From JAJDXO01 sp965221855 (GTDB lineage: Bacteria; Pseudomonadota; Alphaproteobacteria; Rhodospirillales; UBA2165), in assembly GCA_965221855.1 (NCBI GenBank), contig CBDCSV010000006.1:62001-126000 (forward strand): 64,000 nt of DNA, given 5' to 3'. Each line of letters opens with the position of its first letter. Positions within the stretch are counted from its first letter, which is position 1. A model generated the notes under the pieces. It saw nothing but the letters and a program-made list of their open reading frames with translations, was not told the origin of the DNA and did no database searches. This document shows, piece after piece, positions 53,527 to 62,982 of this stretch. Made by a program: the position numbers and the translations under genes.

Positions 53527-55425
53527 TTATTGGGCGGCTTCGATGTTTTCCGCGGCCGCGGGCGCGTATTCCGGGACCAGCCGGCCGACCACCGCCCGGG
53601 CGGCCTCCAACTCGCCGCTCCTGCAGGCCTCTTCCAATTTCCCCAGTTCGTCCCGGACCTCAGCCAACGGAACGGCGCGGGGCGAGGCCAGCAGCAATCC
53701 CTCGCAGGATGTCGGGACGGGCGGCTCGGCGCCATGGAAGATTTCCTCGAATAGCTTTTCCCCGGGACGGACGCCGCAATACTCGATCTTCACCTGTTCC
53801 CCCGGCGTGTATCCCGCAAGCCGGATCATTTGATTGGCGAGGTCGACGATCCGGACCGGCTCGCCCATGTCCAGAACATATATCTTTCCAAACTTGGCGC
53901 CGTCCTCGGGCCCCAGGGCGGCGGCCTGGAGAACCAGCTCAACCGCCTCCTGGACGGTCATGAAATACCGCTTCATCTCCGGGTGGGTGACGGTCAACGG
54001 ACCGCCCCCAGCCAATTGCCGGCGGAACAGCTCGACAACCGATCCGGTGGAGCCGAGAACGTTGCCGAACCGGACGGTGACCACCGCGGGATCTCCTTCG
54101 GCGGCCTCCAGATCTGTGGCCTGGCAATAGGTCTCCGCGATGCGCTTCGACGCCCCCATCACATTGGTCGGATTGACCGCCTTGTCGGTCGAGATCTGGA
54201 CGAAAACGCGGGCGCCGGCCCGGCGGCCGGCATCGAGCACATTGGCCGTGCCGACGGCGTTCGTCGCGAATCCCTCCAGCGGATTGGTCTCGACCATGGG
54301 AACATGCTTGAGCGCCGCGGCATGAAACACGATGTCCGGCCGGCGTTCGGTGAAAAGCCGTTCGATCGCGGGCCGGTCCCGGACATCGGCGATGGATGCA
54401 TCCCGCGGCAGTTCGGGGTGCGTCTCCGCCAATTGCCCGTCGATGGTGAAGAGGTTGTATTCCGAGTTGTCGAGCAGCGACAGGTGGGCCGGGCCCAATT
54501 CGGAGACCTGCCGGACAAGTTCCGCGCCGATACTTCCCCCGGCCCCGGTGATCAGCACCCGCTTGCCGGATATGAGCTCTTCCACGGGCTTCCGGTTCAG
54601 TCTGGTCTGGGGCCGGCCCAGCAGATCCTCGACGTCGACGGGCCGGACCTCGATCCTGGTTTCGATGCCCTGGTGAAAATCGGTCAGCGAGGGGAGGCGG
54701 GCGAGCATCATGCCCAGCTCCCCGGCCTCGTCCAGGAGGCCGCTCAACTGTTCGCCGTCGAAGGTTTCCTCGGTGACGATCAGCCGTTGCGGCGCCGGGC
54801 CGCGGGACTTGAGCGTAGCGTGTACACCGGCCAATTCGTCGATGGTTCCCATGACCTCGACGTCGTGGATATTCCGGCCCACCCGTCCGGGCGTCCGGGC
54901 CACGATGCCGACCACCCGGTAGTTCGCGTCGGGCCGCGTCATGGCGCGGATGAACATCTCGGCGCCGTCGCCGGCGCCGGCCAGCAGCACGGGCACCCGG
55001 CTGTCGGCGGCCGGATCGAGGCGCAGCTCGAACCGGCCGTCCTTTGCGATCCGGTAGATGAATCTGGGTCCGCCCAAAAGCGCGATCAGGACGAACCAGT
55101 TGATGAACGGCAGGGATCGCGGCAGATCCTCCAGCCTCGTGGCAACGAACATGATGACCAGGAAGATTAAAATCGCCAGCGTCGCCGATTTGGTGATCAG
55201 CATCAGGTCATTGAGCGATGCATAGCGCCAAACGCCCCGATACATCCGCATCGACCAGAACACCGAACCGGCCACGACGGTGAACACCCCGGCGCTGAGA
55301 TAGAGGGTCATCCCGTCATAGAAGACGATGTCGTCGCCGAGACGCAGAAACAGCGACAGAAAAAAGGATGCCGCCGCCATGATGACGTCATGGCCGAAGG
55401 CGATATGCGCGCGGTTGATCTTCAT
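53527..55425 (-). CDS. CapD/WbpM-type nucleotide-sugar 4,6-dehydratase
   Basis: Members convert UDP-GlcNAc to the 4-keto-6-deoxy sugar that leads to QuiNAc, FucNAc or bacillosamine. The 632-residue protein has four N-terminal membrane helices (to about 130), a CoA-binding-like nucleotide domain (VPVLLAGAGDGAEMF), then the SDR domain with ITGAGGSIGAELVRQ. Its active-site segment NPTNVMGASKRIAE has Met in place of the usual Tyr, as in this membrane-bound class. It begins a minus-strand group of polysaccharide genes. Confidence 0.93.
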   Translation of the reverse strand: MKINRAHIAFGHDVIMAAASFFLSLFLRLGDDIVFYDGMTLYLSAGVFTVVAGSVFWSMRMYRGVWRYASLNDLMLITKSATLAILIFLVIMFVATRLEDLPRSLPFINWFVLIALLGGPRFIYRIAKDGRFELRLDPAADSRVPVLLAGAGDGAEMFIRAMTRPDANYRVVGIVARTPGRVGRNIHDVEVMGTIDELAGVHATLKSRGPAPQRLIVTEETFDGEQLSGLLDEAGELGMMLARLPSLTDFHQGIETRIEVRPVDVEDLLGRPQTRLNRKPVEELISGKRVLITGAGGSIGAELVRQVSELGPAHLSLLDNSEYNLFTIDGQLAETHPELPRDASIADVRDRPAIERLFTERRPDIVFHAAALKHVPMVETNPLEGFATNAVGTANVLDAGRRAGARVFVQISTDKAVNPTNVMGASKRIAETYCQATDLEAAEGDPAVVTVRFGNVLGSTGSVVELFRRQLAGGGPLTVTHPEMKRYFMTVQEAVELVLQAAALGPEDGAKFGKIYVLDMGEPVRIVDLANQMIRLAGYTPGEQVKIEYCGVRPGEKLFEEIFHGAEPPVPTSCEGLLLASPRAVPLAEVRDELGKLEEACRSGELEAARAVVGRLVPEYAPAAAENIEAAQ

Positions 55426-55535
55426 CCTATCGACAACGGGCGATCATCGGTTGTCTTCGCAGGCTCGTCCGCCTGACTGCAAATGGATACATAACACATT
55501 GAGTCTGAAGTAAAACCGTTCTTCGCATGAAGGGT

Positions 55536-56498
55536 CTATCGTGGTGCTTCCCGGCGGCGGTACCAGTCCGCGGTCTCGGCCAGGCCCGTTTCGAAATCGT
55601 AGGGCGGGGTCCAGCCAAGGGCCGAACGAAAACGCGAACCGTCGACGACCAGCGACCCCAGGAGACGGTCGACGGCCGATCGCCGGGCCGTGATCGCGCC
55701 CGCTGCCCGAAGAACGGCTTTCGGGACCGAAAACAGCCGCTGCCGCCTGTCGAGCGCGCTTCCCACGGCCCGGATCAGGCCGGTGGTCGATATGGGTTCG
55801 CTGTCGGCGATGTGAAAAACCCCCGTCGCCGCTTCGGGCCGGTCGATGCATTCGGCGACGGCGTGGGCGAGATTTCCGACAAAAACCAGGCTTCGCCGGT
55901 TTTGGATACCGGCCAGCGGCAGGGGCCGCCGGGCCTCGCAGGCGTCCAACAGCCTGAGAAAGTTAGCCCGCACGCCCGGCCCGTAGATCAGCGGCGGGCG
56001 CAGGATGGTCAACGACATCCGCCCATCGGCCGCCGCCCGGACGGCTTTTTCGGCTTCCAGCTTGGACAGGCCATAGGCGTCTTCCGGGGCGGGTTCGGCC
56101 TGTTCGGTGAGGCCTTCCCCGCCGCTTCGCTCGCCGGCCGCCTTGATGGAGCTCAGGAAGACGAACTGCCGGACGCCCGCCGCGGCCGCGGCTTCGGCGA
56201 GGGCGCGGGAACCTTCGACATTGGTTTGGCGGTAGACATCGAGCGCCCTGGCGCCCGACTCACGGGTCATGTGGGTCCGGGCCGCGAGGTGGACGACGGC
56301 CTCCGCGCCGCTGACCGCCCGGGACCAATCGGTGGCTCCGTCCATGTTCGGGATGACATAGAGCGGCGTGCCGTCGTCGCTTTGCCTGCGCGCCGGGTCG
56401 CGGGTGGTGCCGGACAGAAGGTGTCCCCGGCTGCGCAGTTCGCGGCACAGCGCGGTGCCGACGAAACCGCGCGCGCCGGTGATGAGAACCCGGCTCAC
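55536..56498 (-). CDS. NAD-dependent sugar epimerase/reductase (WbpV/WreQ-like)
   Basis: The 320-residue extended SDR has the NAD motif ITGARGFVGTALCREL at its start, VVHLAARTHM, and the catalytic Tyr/Lys in DAYGLSKLEAEKAV. The sequence style and its place next to a CapD/WbpM-type dehydratase and a WecA-like transferase fit the 4-reductases that finish UDP-QuiNAc or UDP-FucNAc. That substrate is inferred from context. The stop of the upstream GT4 gene overlaps its start by four bases. Confidence 0.85.
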   Translation of the reverse strand: MSRVLITGARGFVGTALCRELRSRGHLLSGTTRDPARRQSDDGTPLYVIPNMDGATDWSRAVSGAEAVVHLAARTHMTRESGARALDVYRQTNVEGSRALAEAAAAAGVRQFVFLSSIKAAGERSGGEGLTEQAEPAPEDAYGLSKLEAEKAVRAAADGRMSLTILRPPLIYGPGVRANFLRLLDACEARRPLPLAGIQNRRSLVFVGNLAHAVAECIDRPEAATGVFHIADSEPISTTGLIRAVGSALDRRQRLFSVPKAVLRAAGAITARRSAVDRLLGSLVVDGSRFRSALGWTPPYDFETGLAETADWYRRREAPR

Positions 56499-57733
56499 CG
56501 GCCGTCCGGCCCGCTCGTGCCGACGGTCCGGTAAACCTCCAGCACCTCGGCGGCCTGCCGTTCCCGGCTATAGCGCTCGCTGGCTTGCAGCGCGGCCCGG
56601 GCAAAGCTTATGCGCTCCTGTTCCCCGGCGGCCAGGCGCCTGATCGCCGCGGCGAGGGCGGCCGGGTCCTCGGCGGGCACGGATATTCCGGCGCCGTTGT
56701 CCTCGACGATGGCGGTGGCTTCGCCACCGGGGGCGGCGAGCAGGATGGGCAGTCCCATGGCCATTGCCTCGAAAATCTTCGACGGAATGACGCCGGCGAA
56801 GACCGGGTTGTTTTTCAGGTGGACCAGGGCGACGTCGCAGAGGCTCCAGATTCGCGGCATCTCGGATTTCGGCTGCGGCGGGACGAACACGACATTCCTC
56901 AGACCGCGCCGGCCCGCATCCTCGATCAGCGCCTCGCGTTCGGCCCCGGCCCCGGCGAGAAACAGCCTGATCCCGTCCGCGTCCGCCAGAAGCTCCGCCG
57001 CGTCCAGGACATTGCCGAGACCATGGGCCATGCCGTGGGTGCCGACATAACCAACGACGAACTTGCCGGCCAGCCCCCATTCCCGGGCAAGTTCCCGGTC
57101 GCGGTCCCGCGGCCGGTAGCGGCTTCGGTCGACGCCGTTGACGATGACGGCGATCTTCCCGGGCGCGATGCCCCGGCTGGTGAGGTTTTGCTTGAACGTG
57201 CCGGTGAGCGCGATGACGGCGGCCGATCGGCGGTATAGAAACAGTTCCAGTTTCTCCAATGTCCGGATTGCCGGCCCCCGCTTCATTGCGCCGACGGCCT
57301 CGATGGACACCGGCCACAGGTCGCCCAGCTCGAAGACGAAGGGCCGCCGTTTGAGCCGCCCGACCAGCCAGCCGGCGACCGCGGCGAAAAACTGGGGCGA
57401 CGTGGCCGTGACGACATCCGGCTTCGGCTCGCGGAGCGCGCCGATGGTGCCGGTCACCAGGAAACTCAGGAAATCGAGGGTCCGCCGGACCACGCCGCGG
57501 TTCGCGGCGATGTAGGTCTTGACCCGGACGACCCGGATGCCGTCCATTTCCTCGACCTGCCGCCAACGGTTGGCATAGCCGCCGAACAGCTTGCCGTGGG
57601 GAAAGTTGGGCGCGCAGGTTATGACGGTGACGTCGTGACCCCATTCAGCCCAGTATACGGCGCGCTCGTAGACCCGCGTCGCGGCGGCGTTGGTTTCAGG
57701 GGGAAAATTCTCGGTGAGAAAGAGGATGTTCAC
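56495..57733 (-). CDS. Glycosyltransferase family 4 (WbuB-like)
   Basis: The 412-residue GT-B enzyme has the N-terminal acceptor half (ILFLTENFPPETNAAATRVYE) and a C-terminal donor half with GYVGTHGMAHGLGNVLDAA and the EX7E motif within IPSKIFEAMAMGLPILLAAPGG. WbuB-like proteins transfer an amino sugar, often L-FucNAc or similar, onto the first lipid-linked sugar. It overlaps both neighbours by four bases, consistent with a tight operon. Confidence 0.9.
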   Translation of the reverse strand: MNILFLTENFPPETNAAATRVYERAVYWAEWGHDVTVITCAPNFPHGKLFGGYANRWRQVEEMDGIRVVRVKTYIAANRGVVRRTLDFLSFLVTGTIGALREPKPDVVTATSPQFFAAVAGWLVGRLKRRPFVFELGDLWPVSIEAVGAMKRGPAIRTLEKLELFLYRRSAAVIALTGTFKQNLTSRGIAPGKIAVIVNGVDRSRYRPRDRDRELAREWGLAGKFVVGYVGTHGMAHGLGNVLDAAELLADADGIRLFLAGAGAEREALIEDAGRRGLRNVVFVPPQPKSEMPRIWSLCDVALVHLKNNPVFAGVIPSKIFEAMAMGLPILLAAPGGEATAIVEDNGAGISVPAEDPAALAAAIRRLAAGEQERISFARAALQASERYSRERQAAEVLEVYRTVGTSGPDGR

Positions 57734-58734
57734 TGAGCGGGCCTGCCTGATTTGGCAAGGTATATGAGAAACAACGCGACGACGAGGACAGCGGCGGCGA
57801 CCGCCGGCAGTGGATTGTCCAGTGACCAGACAGCGAGGCCGATCAATACCAGGTTGGTCATCGCCACGGCGATGGAAACGCGGGCATGCCCTCCATCCCG
57901 CCGCGCCGCCTGCTGATAGAAGTGCTCCCGATGTGCTTCCCAGATTCGTTCGCCGCGGGTTGCCCGGCGGATGATCGTTATCGTCGCATCACCGAGGTAA
58001 TAGAGCGGAAGAATCAGCGCCGCCGCCCAGGCGCCCTCGGCGGCGAGCGCCAACAACAACCACGCCAGCATAAACCCGAGCGGGACGCTGCCGACGTCGC
58101 CAAGAAAAATTTTTGCCGGTTGCCAGTTCCATCTCAGGAATCCGATACCCGCGCCGGCAATCGAGAGACCAAGGACGCCAATCCACTCATGACTTCCGCT
58201 GGCCCAAGCGACGCCCGCGCAGCCAAGGCCCACACACGTCGTCTCTATTCCTGATATGCCGTCGATACCGTCCATGAAATTGAACAGGTTGAGGAACCAT
58301 AGCAGTAAGAACGCGACAAGCAGATATTCCAACCAAAGCGGCAACAGTCCCAGAGTAAAGGATGCGGAAAATTCGGCTGAGAAAAGCACCAACGCGACAA
58401 CAAGTATGTGGACCGCCAGGCGCCGGATAACCGGTAATCCATGGACGTCATCCCGCCATGAGACCCAGCCGAGTAAAACACCGCCGGCCAGGACCCACAG
58501 AACCGATGGTCCGGGCGATTTGTCACCGAGAATCCAGACGGAGATCAACCAAGTCACGACGACGACTGGCACCACCGCCAAACCGCCCCCTCGCGGCGTC
58601 GGTACGGTATGGCTCGATCGATTGGTCGGATGATCGAGGATCGACTGTCGATTGAGCAGCCTTATCACAAGGCCGGTCGCCAGCCAGGTGGCGGCGAGGG
58701 CCACAATGAATAATCCGATACCAAGCGCCATCAT
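57730..58734 (-). CDS. WecA/WbpL-like polyprenyl-phosphate sugar-1-P transferase
   Basis: The 334-residue integral membrane protein has about ten hydrophobic segments and the GT4-type signature of the MraY/WecA family: the Asp pair in SWRDDVHGLPVIRR and the magnesium motif in NLFNFMDGIDGISG, with a final HREHFYQQAARR loop. It should start glycan assembly by loading the first sugar phosphate onto undecaprenyl phosphate. Together with the dehydratase and reductase this suggests QuiNAc or FucNAc as the first sugar. Confidence 0.9.
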   Translation of the reverse strand: MMALGIGLFIVALAATWLATGLVIRLLNRQSILDHPTNRSSHTVPTPRGGGLAVVPVVVVTWLISVWILGDKSPGPSVLWVLAGGVLLGWVSWRDDVHGLPVIRRLAVHILVVALVLFSAEFSASFTLGLLPLWLEYLLVAFLLLWFLNLFNFMDGIDGISGIETTCVGLGCAGVAWASGSHEWIGVLGLSIAGAGIGFLRWNWQPAKIFLGDVGSVPLGFMLAWLLLALAAEGAWAAALILPLYYLGDATITIIRRATRGERIWEAHREHFYQQAARRDGGHARVSIAVAMTNLVLIGLAVWSLDNPLPAVAAAVLVVALFLIYLAKSGRPAQ

Positions 58735-58860
58735 CGTAAAGCTGCGGTTGAAATGACGGACCGGTCAGCGATCAGCGAGGTTCCTGATTGGGCGGCCTTG
58801 CGCCGCTTGAAAGCTCGATACCGATCTGTCATCTGAATAAACAGGAGGCTGAGGATTGCA

Positions 58861-59544
58861 ATGGCCATTCCGGCGCTTGAAGCGCGTGCGTCCGTCGTTT
58901 TTGATCTCGACGGCACCCTTGTCGACAGTGTCCCCGATGTCGCCGCGGCGCTCAATAGGATGCTGGCCGAGTTTGACCGGCCGGCTTTGACGCTGGATGG
59001 GGTGCGGGCACTGGTCGGGCACGGCGCTCGGTACATGATCGAGGGTGCATTCGCCGCGACAGGCGAGGAAGCGGCAGCCGGACAAGTGGAGGCCGCGGTC
59101 GACATGTTCATCGAACGGTATCGGGCGCGGCCCGTCGAGAAGACGGTGGTTTACCCAACCGCCGAAGAGGCGCTGAAGGCGCTTTTGTCGGCCGGGCTAA
59201 GGCTCGGCATCTGTTCCAACAAGCCCTACGAGATGGTCCTCGTGGTTCTTGGCGAGTTGGGGCTCGGCGATCTGTTTTGCGGCGTCACCGGCGGCGACAA
59301 TGTCACCTACCCCAAACCCGACGGCCGCCACCTCCTGGAGACGCTGTCGCTCATGGAGACGCCCGCTCACTCGAGTGTCTTTGTCGGCGATAGCCGCAGC
59401 GATTTTCTCGCGGCCCGAGACGCCGGCGTTCCGTCAATCGGCGTCAACTACGGGTATGCCAAAGACGAATCCGAGCGGGAAATGGCGGATTTCCGGATTG
59501 ATTCGCTGTCCGAGGTCGTGGATCTCGTAATTCCTCCCGCCTAG
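58861..59544 (+). CDS. HAD-superfamily phosphatase, phosphoglycolate phosphatase type
   Basis: The 227-residue protein has the HAD motifs in order: FDLDGTLVDS with Asp15 and Asp17, SNKPYEM (motif II/III region) and VFVGDSRSDFLAARDAG (motif IV). The size and cap region fit the Gph group that dephosphorylates 2-phosphoglycolate. In a polysaccharide cluster, a sugar-phosphate phosphatase such as a heptose phosphatase is an alternative. It alone points rightward here, divergent from the WecA-like gene. Confidence 0.85.
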   Translation: MAIPALEARASVVFDLDGTLVDSVPDVAAALNRMLAEFDRPALTLDGVRALVGHGARYMIEGAFAATGEEAAAGQVEAAVDMFIERYRARPVEKTVVYPTAEEALKALLSAGLRLGICSNKPYEMVLVVLGELGLGDLFCGVTGGDNVTYPKPDGRHLLETLSLMETPAHSSVFVGDSRSDFLAARDAGVPSIGVNYGYAKDESEREMADFRIDSLSEVVDLVIPPA

Positions 59545-59627
59545 AGGATACCTGGCTCGTCGCGGCTGTATCGCTTCAAGGAATTTGAACCGCAATTTCT
59601 TGAACCGGCGTTCGTACAAATCTCGCA

Positions 59628-60695
59628 CTATTGTCCGCCGGTGTAGGTCCCATCCGTCCATACGAAAAATCGCGTCAACCCCTCGTCGAGGCCGACTTCC
59701 GGATTGAAGCCGAGCTGGAGCCGCGCCTTCCGGATGTCCGGGCTGCGGCGCATGGGTTCATCGGTGGGGTAGCTGTCGGGGTACTCGATCAGATTGTACC
59801 GTACCCTCTCGCCGACGATGCCCCTCAGACGCTCAACCAAATCGACCACCGAGACTTCCGGCTCCGGATTTCCGATGTTGTAGGCCTCGCCGGGCACGCC
59901 CTTGAGGACCACCAGCAGGAAGCCGACCATTGCGTCGGTGATGTAGCAGAAGGTCCGTGTCTGATTGCCTGATCCGTAAACGTTCAACGGCAGTCCGCCT
60001 TTGATCCGGCTGGCGAAATTGGGCAACACCCGGTAATCCGTCTCCTGCATGCCCGGCCCAAAGATGTTGAACGGCCGGATCGTGTTGGTTTCGGTGCCAT
60101 GCATATTGTGAAATATGTAACAAAGGGTCTCGCCAACCCGCTTGCTCTCGTCGTAGCACGCCCGAGGCCCCTGGCAGGAGACGTTGCCGCGGTAGCTCTC
60201 CGCCATGGGAACATGTTTGGGATCGGGATCGCCGTAAATCTCGCTCGACGAGAAAAAGGTAAATCTCGCGCCCTTGTCTTCGGCGAGTTGCAGCATGTTG
60301 CGGGTGCCGGTGATCGCCACTTCAAGCGTTTCCAGGGGATAGGCGCGGTAGTAGAACGGGCTGGCGATCCCGGCGGCGTGAATCACGTAGTCGATCGGGC
60401 CGTCGAACTCGAAAGGCTCAATGACGTCGTGCCGGATCAATTGAACGTGCTCGCCGCCCGCCATGGATAGGCCGGCATCGCCCGCGGTAATCAGGTTGTC
60501 CAGGATGATGAGCTTTGCCGGTTTCTCGAGAACCGACCGGTTCAGCCGGTCGAAGGCTGCCGAGAAATAGCGGCCGAGAAAACCCCGTCCCCCGGTCAAC
60601 AATATCGTCTTGCCGGAGAAGCTCTCGGCGGCGGGACCAAGCCGGTCGACGATTTCCCGTATATCGGTTTCTAGGAGATGACTGGACATGATCAA
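59628..60695 (-). CDS. NAD-dependent nucleotide-sugar epimerase/decarboxylase (SDR)
   Basis: The 355-residue extended SDR has the NAD motif ILLTGGRGFLGRYFS (about residues 32-46), FFSSSEIYGDP and the catalytic Tyr/Lys in ACYDESKRVGETL. The region IRPFNIFGPGMQETDYRVLP resembles UDP-glucuronate decarboxylases and related dehydratases. Exact chemistry is not decided. It follows the C-methyltransferase with a four-base overlap, so it acts in the same branched or modified sugar pathway. Confidence 0.85.
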   Translation of the reverse strand: MIMSSHLLETDIREIVDRLGPAAESFSGKTILLTGGRGFLGRYFSAAFDRLNRSVLEKPAKLIILDNLITAGDAGLSMAGGEHVQLIRHDVIEPFEFDGPIDYVIHAAGIASPFYYRAYPLETLEVAITGTRNMLQLAEDKGARFTFFSSSEIYGDPDPKHVPMAESYRGNVSCQGPRACYDESKRVGETLCYIFHNMHGTETNTIRPFNIFGPGMQETDYRVLPNFASRIKGGLPLNVYGSGNQTRTFCYITDAMVGFLLVVLKGVPGEAYNIGNPEPEVSVVDLVERLRGIVGERVRYNLIEYPDSYPTDEPMRRSPDIRKARLQLGFNPEVGLDEGLTRFFVWTDGTYTGGQ

Positions 60696-61954
60696 ATGAG
60701 CCTCATTTCCGGCAGCGGCACGATAAAGGTCCCCCCCGCGTCGCGGAAGGATTGGTGCTTGGATATGATCGGATCGGCGAAGTTCCAGGCCAGGACAAGA
60801 AGATAGTCCGGACGCTGCCGGTAGATCTCACTGCTTGCCACGACCGGAATATGCAATCCGGGCGAATACAAACCTTGCTTCCACTCGCTGTCGTCGACGA
60901 TGAATTCGATTTGGGCAGCGTTCAGTTGAAGGTGATACATCAGTGTCGTCGCCTTGGCCGGGGCACCGTAGGCGGCGATGGTCTTGCCCGCCGCACTTAT
61001 GGATTCAAGCTTCGACCGGAGCCGCGATCCGAGCCCGGTGATCCGCTCTCCAAATTGCCGGAAGGTCCCGGCCCGGTCCAAACCGAGATCTTCCTCGGCC
61101 GTTATGCACCGGCGGACCGAGGCATGGATGGCGGGCGCTGCGGCCTTGGGCCGCACATAACAGCGGATGCTGCCGCCATGGGCCGCCACCCGTTCGACAC
61201 GGGTCAGGCGCAGACCGCGGGCATCGAAAAACGGCACGAGCGGTTTAACGGAATGATAGTCCAGATGCTCGTGGTAGATGGTGTCGAACAGTACGTCTTG
61301 ATAGACATCGGCCAGGTACGACACTTCGAATACCAGCACGCCGTCATCGGCCAGCAGCGCCGCGACGCCGTCGATGATGGCTGCGAGATCGTCCGCATGG
61401 GCGAGGACATTGTTGGCCGCGACGACTTTTGCCGCGCCATATTCCCGGCGGATTTGCCGGGCCAGGCCGGGGGTGAAGAATTCGGCGAGCGTCTTGACGC
61501 CGTTTGCGTTGGCTTGCGCGGCGATCCGCCTCGCCGGATCGATACCCAGTATCTCCGCCCCGTGGCCACGAAAAAACCCGAGCAGGGTTCCGTCATTTGA
61601 ACCTATTTCCACCACTAGGCGGCCGTCGACGGAGCCGAATCTTTTGGTGACGTCCATCGCGTATTTTTCGAAATGCTCCACGAATACGGGCGACGTGCCC
61701 GAAACATAGACGTAGTTCGAAAACAGTTCCCCGGGGTCGACGACATCCAGCAGCTGCACGTGCGCGCACCCATCGCAGAAATGCAAATCGAGCGGGTAGC
61801 AGGGCTGCTCGGCGCCCAGTTCATCGCGGGAAACGAACGCGTTTGCGGGCGGGGTCGGGGTAAGCGAGAGAACCCGTTCCAGATTCCGGCTGCCGCAAAG
61901 CCGGCAGGTCCCGCGTCTATGGTGTTTCGGAGTCACGGAAACCGGCTGGATCAC
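60692..61954 (-). CDS. Sugar C-methyltransferase (NovU/TylC3-like)
   Basis: The 420-residue protein begins with a zinc-binding N-terminal domain (CRLCGSRNL; CDGCAHVQL), then a SAM domain with VVEIGSNDGTLLGFF, and a C-terminal domain with IAAYGAPAKATTLMYHL. This three-part design is that of enzymes which methylate carbon 3 of 4-keto-deoxy sugars. A C-branched sugar in the cell-surface glycan is therefore likely. It overlaps both the cupin gene and the SDR gene by four bases. Confidence 0.9.
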   Translation of the reverse strand: MIQPVSVTPKHHRRGTCRLCGSRNLERVLSLTPTPPANAFVSRDELGAEQPCYPLDLHFCDGCAHVQLLDVVDPGELFSNYVYVSGTSPVFVEHFEKYAMDVTKRFGSVDGRLVVEIGSNDGTLLGFFRGHGAEILGIDPARRIAAQANANGVKTLAEFFTPGLARQIRREYGAAKVVAANNVLAHADDLAAIIDGVAALLADDGVLVFEVSYLADVYQDVLFDTIYHEHLDYHSVKPLVPFFDARGLRLTRVERVAAHGGSIRCYVRPKAAAPAIHASVRRCITAEEDLGLDRAGTFRQFGERITGLGSRLRSKLESISAAGKTIAAYGAPAKATTLMYHLQLNAAQIEFIVDDSEWKQGLYSPGLHIPVVASSEIYRQRPDYLLVLAWNFADPIISKHQSFRDAGGTFIVPLPEMRLI

Positions 61955-62400
61955 GGATTGATCGGGTCGATACGCTCCACGTCCGCCTCATAGACCTCTT
62001 GTCTGCGTGAGTTGCGTCCGAGGGTGAGAAATACCGTGTCCTCGGGAAATACCATGGCGTGATCGACCATCGGCGGCGTGAAGAACAGCTCGCCCTTGTT
62101 CACCAGGACCATTTCCGGCTCCTGGCCGCTGCCGTGCGGGCGGTGGTAATACTCGATGGAGCCGCTGACCACATAACAGAAGTGCCAGTCGGACTTGTGA
62201 TAATGATTGGCGCGAACGCTGCCCTTCTTGGAGGTGATCCAGACCGCGCTTTTCATCGCCAGGTCGACGAGCGGCACGATTTCCCCGCGGTCGTCCTCGA
62301 ACTTCTCGGTGAGGGCGACGATGACCTCCTTGGGCCATGTCCGCACCTCCTCTTCGGTCAGGGGTTCGATGTCGGGATGATCGGGCCGGGTCATATGCAA
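61951..62400 (-). CDS. Cupin-fold sugar epimerase/isomerase-like protein
   Basis: The 149-residue protein has a single cupin core with metal or active-site histidines in RANHYHKSDWHFCYVVSG and a downstream TPPMVDHAMVF. DDRGEIVPLVD near the front resembles dTDP-4-keto-6-deoxyhexose 3,5-epimerase relatives and FdtA-type isomerases. Its position before a C-methyltransferase fits an epimerase acting on the keto sugar. The exact reaction is inferred. Confidence 0.8.
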   Translation of the reverse strand: MHMTRPDHPDIEPLTEEEVRTWPKEVIVALTEKFEDDRGEIVPLVDLAMKSAVWITSKKGSVRANHYHKSDWHFCYVVSGSIEYYHRPHGSGQEPEMVLVNKGELFFTPPMVDHAMVFPEDTVFLTLGRNSRRQEVYEADVERIDPINP

Positions 62401-62457
62401 TCTCCTCGCGCCCTGGGCCGGGCACCGGTTGACGTGGCGGCAAAGGCCTGTTGGGAC

Positions 62458-62982
62458 CTATTGCCGCCTGAGACGGCGGGAAAAATTCAGGTTGGCGGTC
62501 TCGGTCTCCGGGTCGAGCGTTCGGACCAATGCGGCGGGGCTGCCGTGATAGATTCCCGGCTCGGTAATATCGCGGGTTACCACCGAACCGGCGCCAACCA
62601 CGGCATGATCGCAGATATGAACCGGCAGGATCGTTGCGTTCGAGCCGATGCTGACCGTATTGCCGATGATCGTTTCCGCCCACAGTTCCGGCTGATTGAA
62701 CGCCGGCTTGCCTGTATCGAACCAGTCGTTGATGAACATGACGCCGTGACCGATGAAACAGTCGTCGCCTATGGTGACCAACTCGCAGATGAAACAGTGC
62801 GATTGCACCCGCGTCCGTTTCCCGATCGTGGCGTTGCGTTGGATTTCGACGAATGGCCCGATGAGGCTGTCGTCTCCAATTCGGCAGCCATAGAGATTCA
62901 CCGGCCGGACCACGTTGACCCGATCGCCGAATTCGACATCGACAATGCCGATATCTCTGAAGTTTGCTTCCGCCACCGCCAT
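62458..62982 (-). CDS. Left-handed beta-helix acyltransferase (WbbJ/FdtC-like)
   Basis: The 174-residue protein consists of hexapeptide repeats (IGDDSLIGPFVEI; IGKRTRVQSHCFI; IGDDCFIGHGVMF; IGSNATILP) with the terminal motif AVVGAGSVVTRDI, as in sugar N- or O-acetyltransferases. With an aminotransferase in the same operon, N-acylation of the amino sugar is the likely step. The start ATG 62982 directly follows the GT2 stop, and a 57-base gap separates it from the cupin gene. Confidence 0.88.
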   Translation of the reverse strand: MAVAEANFRDIGIVDVEFGDRVNVVRPVNLYGCRIGDDSLIGPFVEIQRNATIGKRTRVQSHCFICELVTIGDDCFIGHGVMFINDWFDTGKPAFNQPELWAETIIGNTVSIGSNATILPVHICDHAVVGAGSVVTRDITEPGIYHGSPAALVRTLDPETETANLNFSRRLRRQ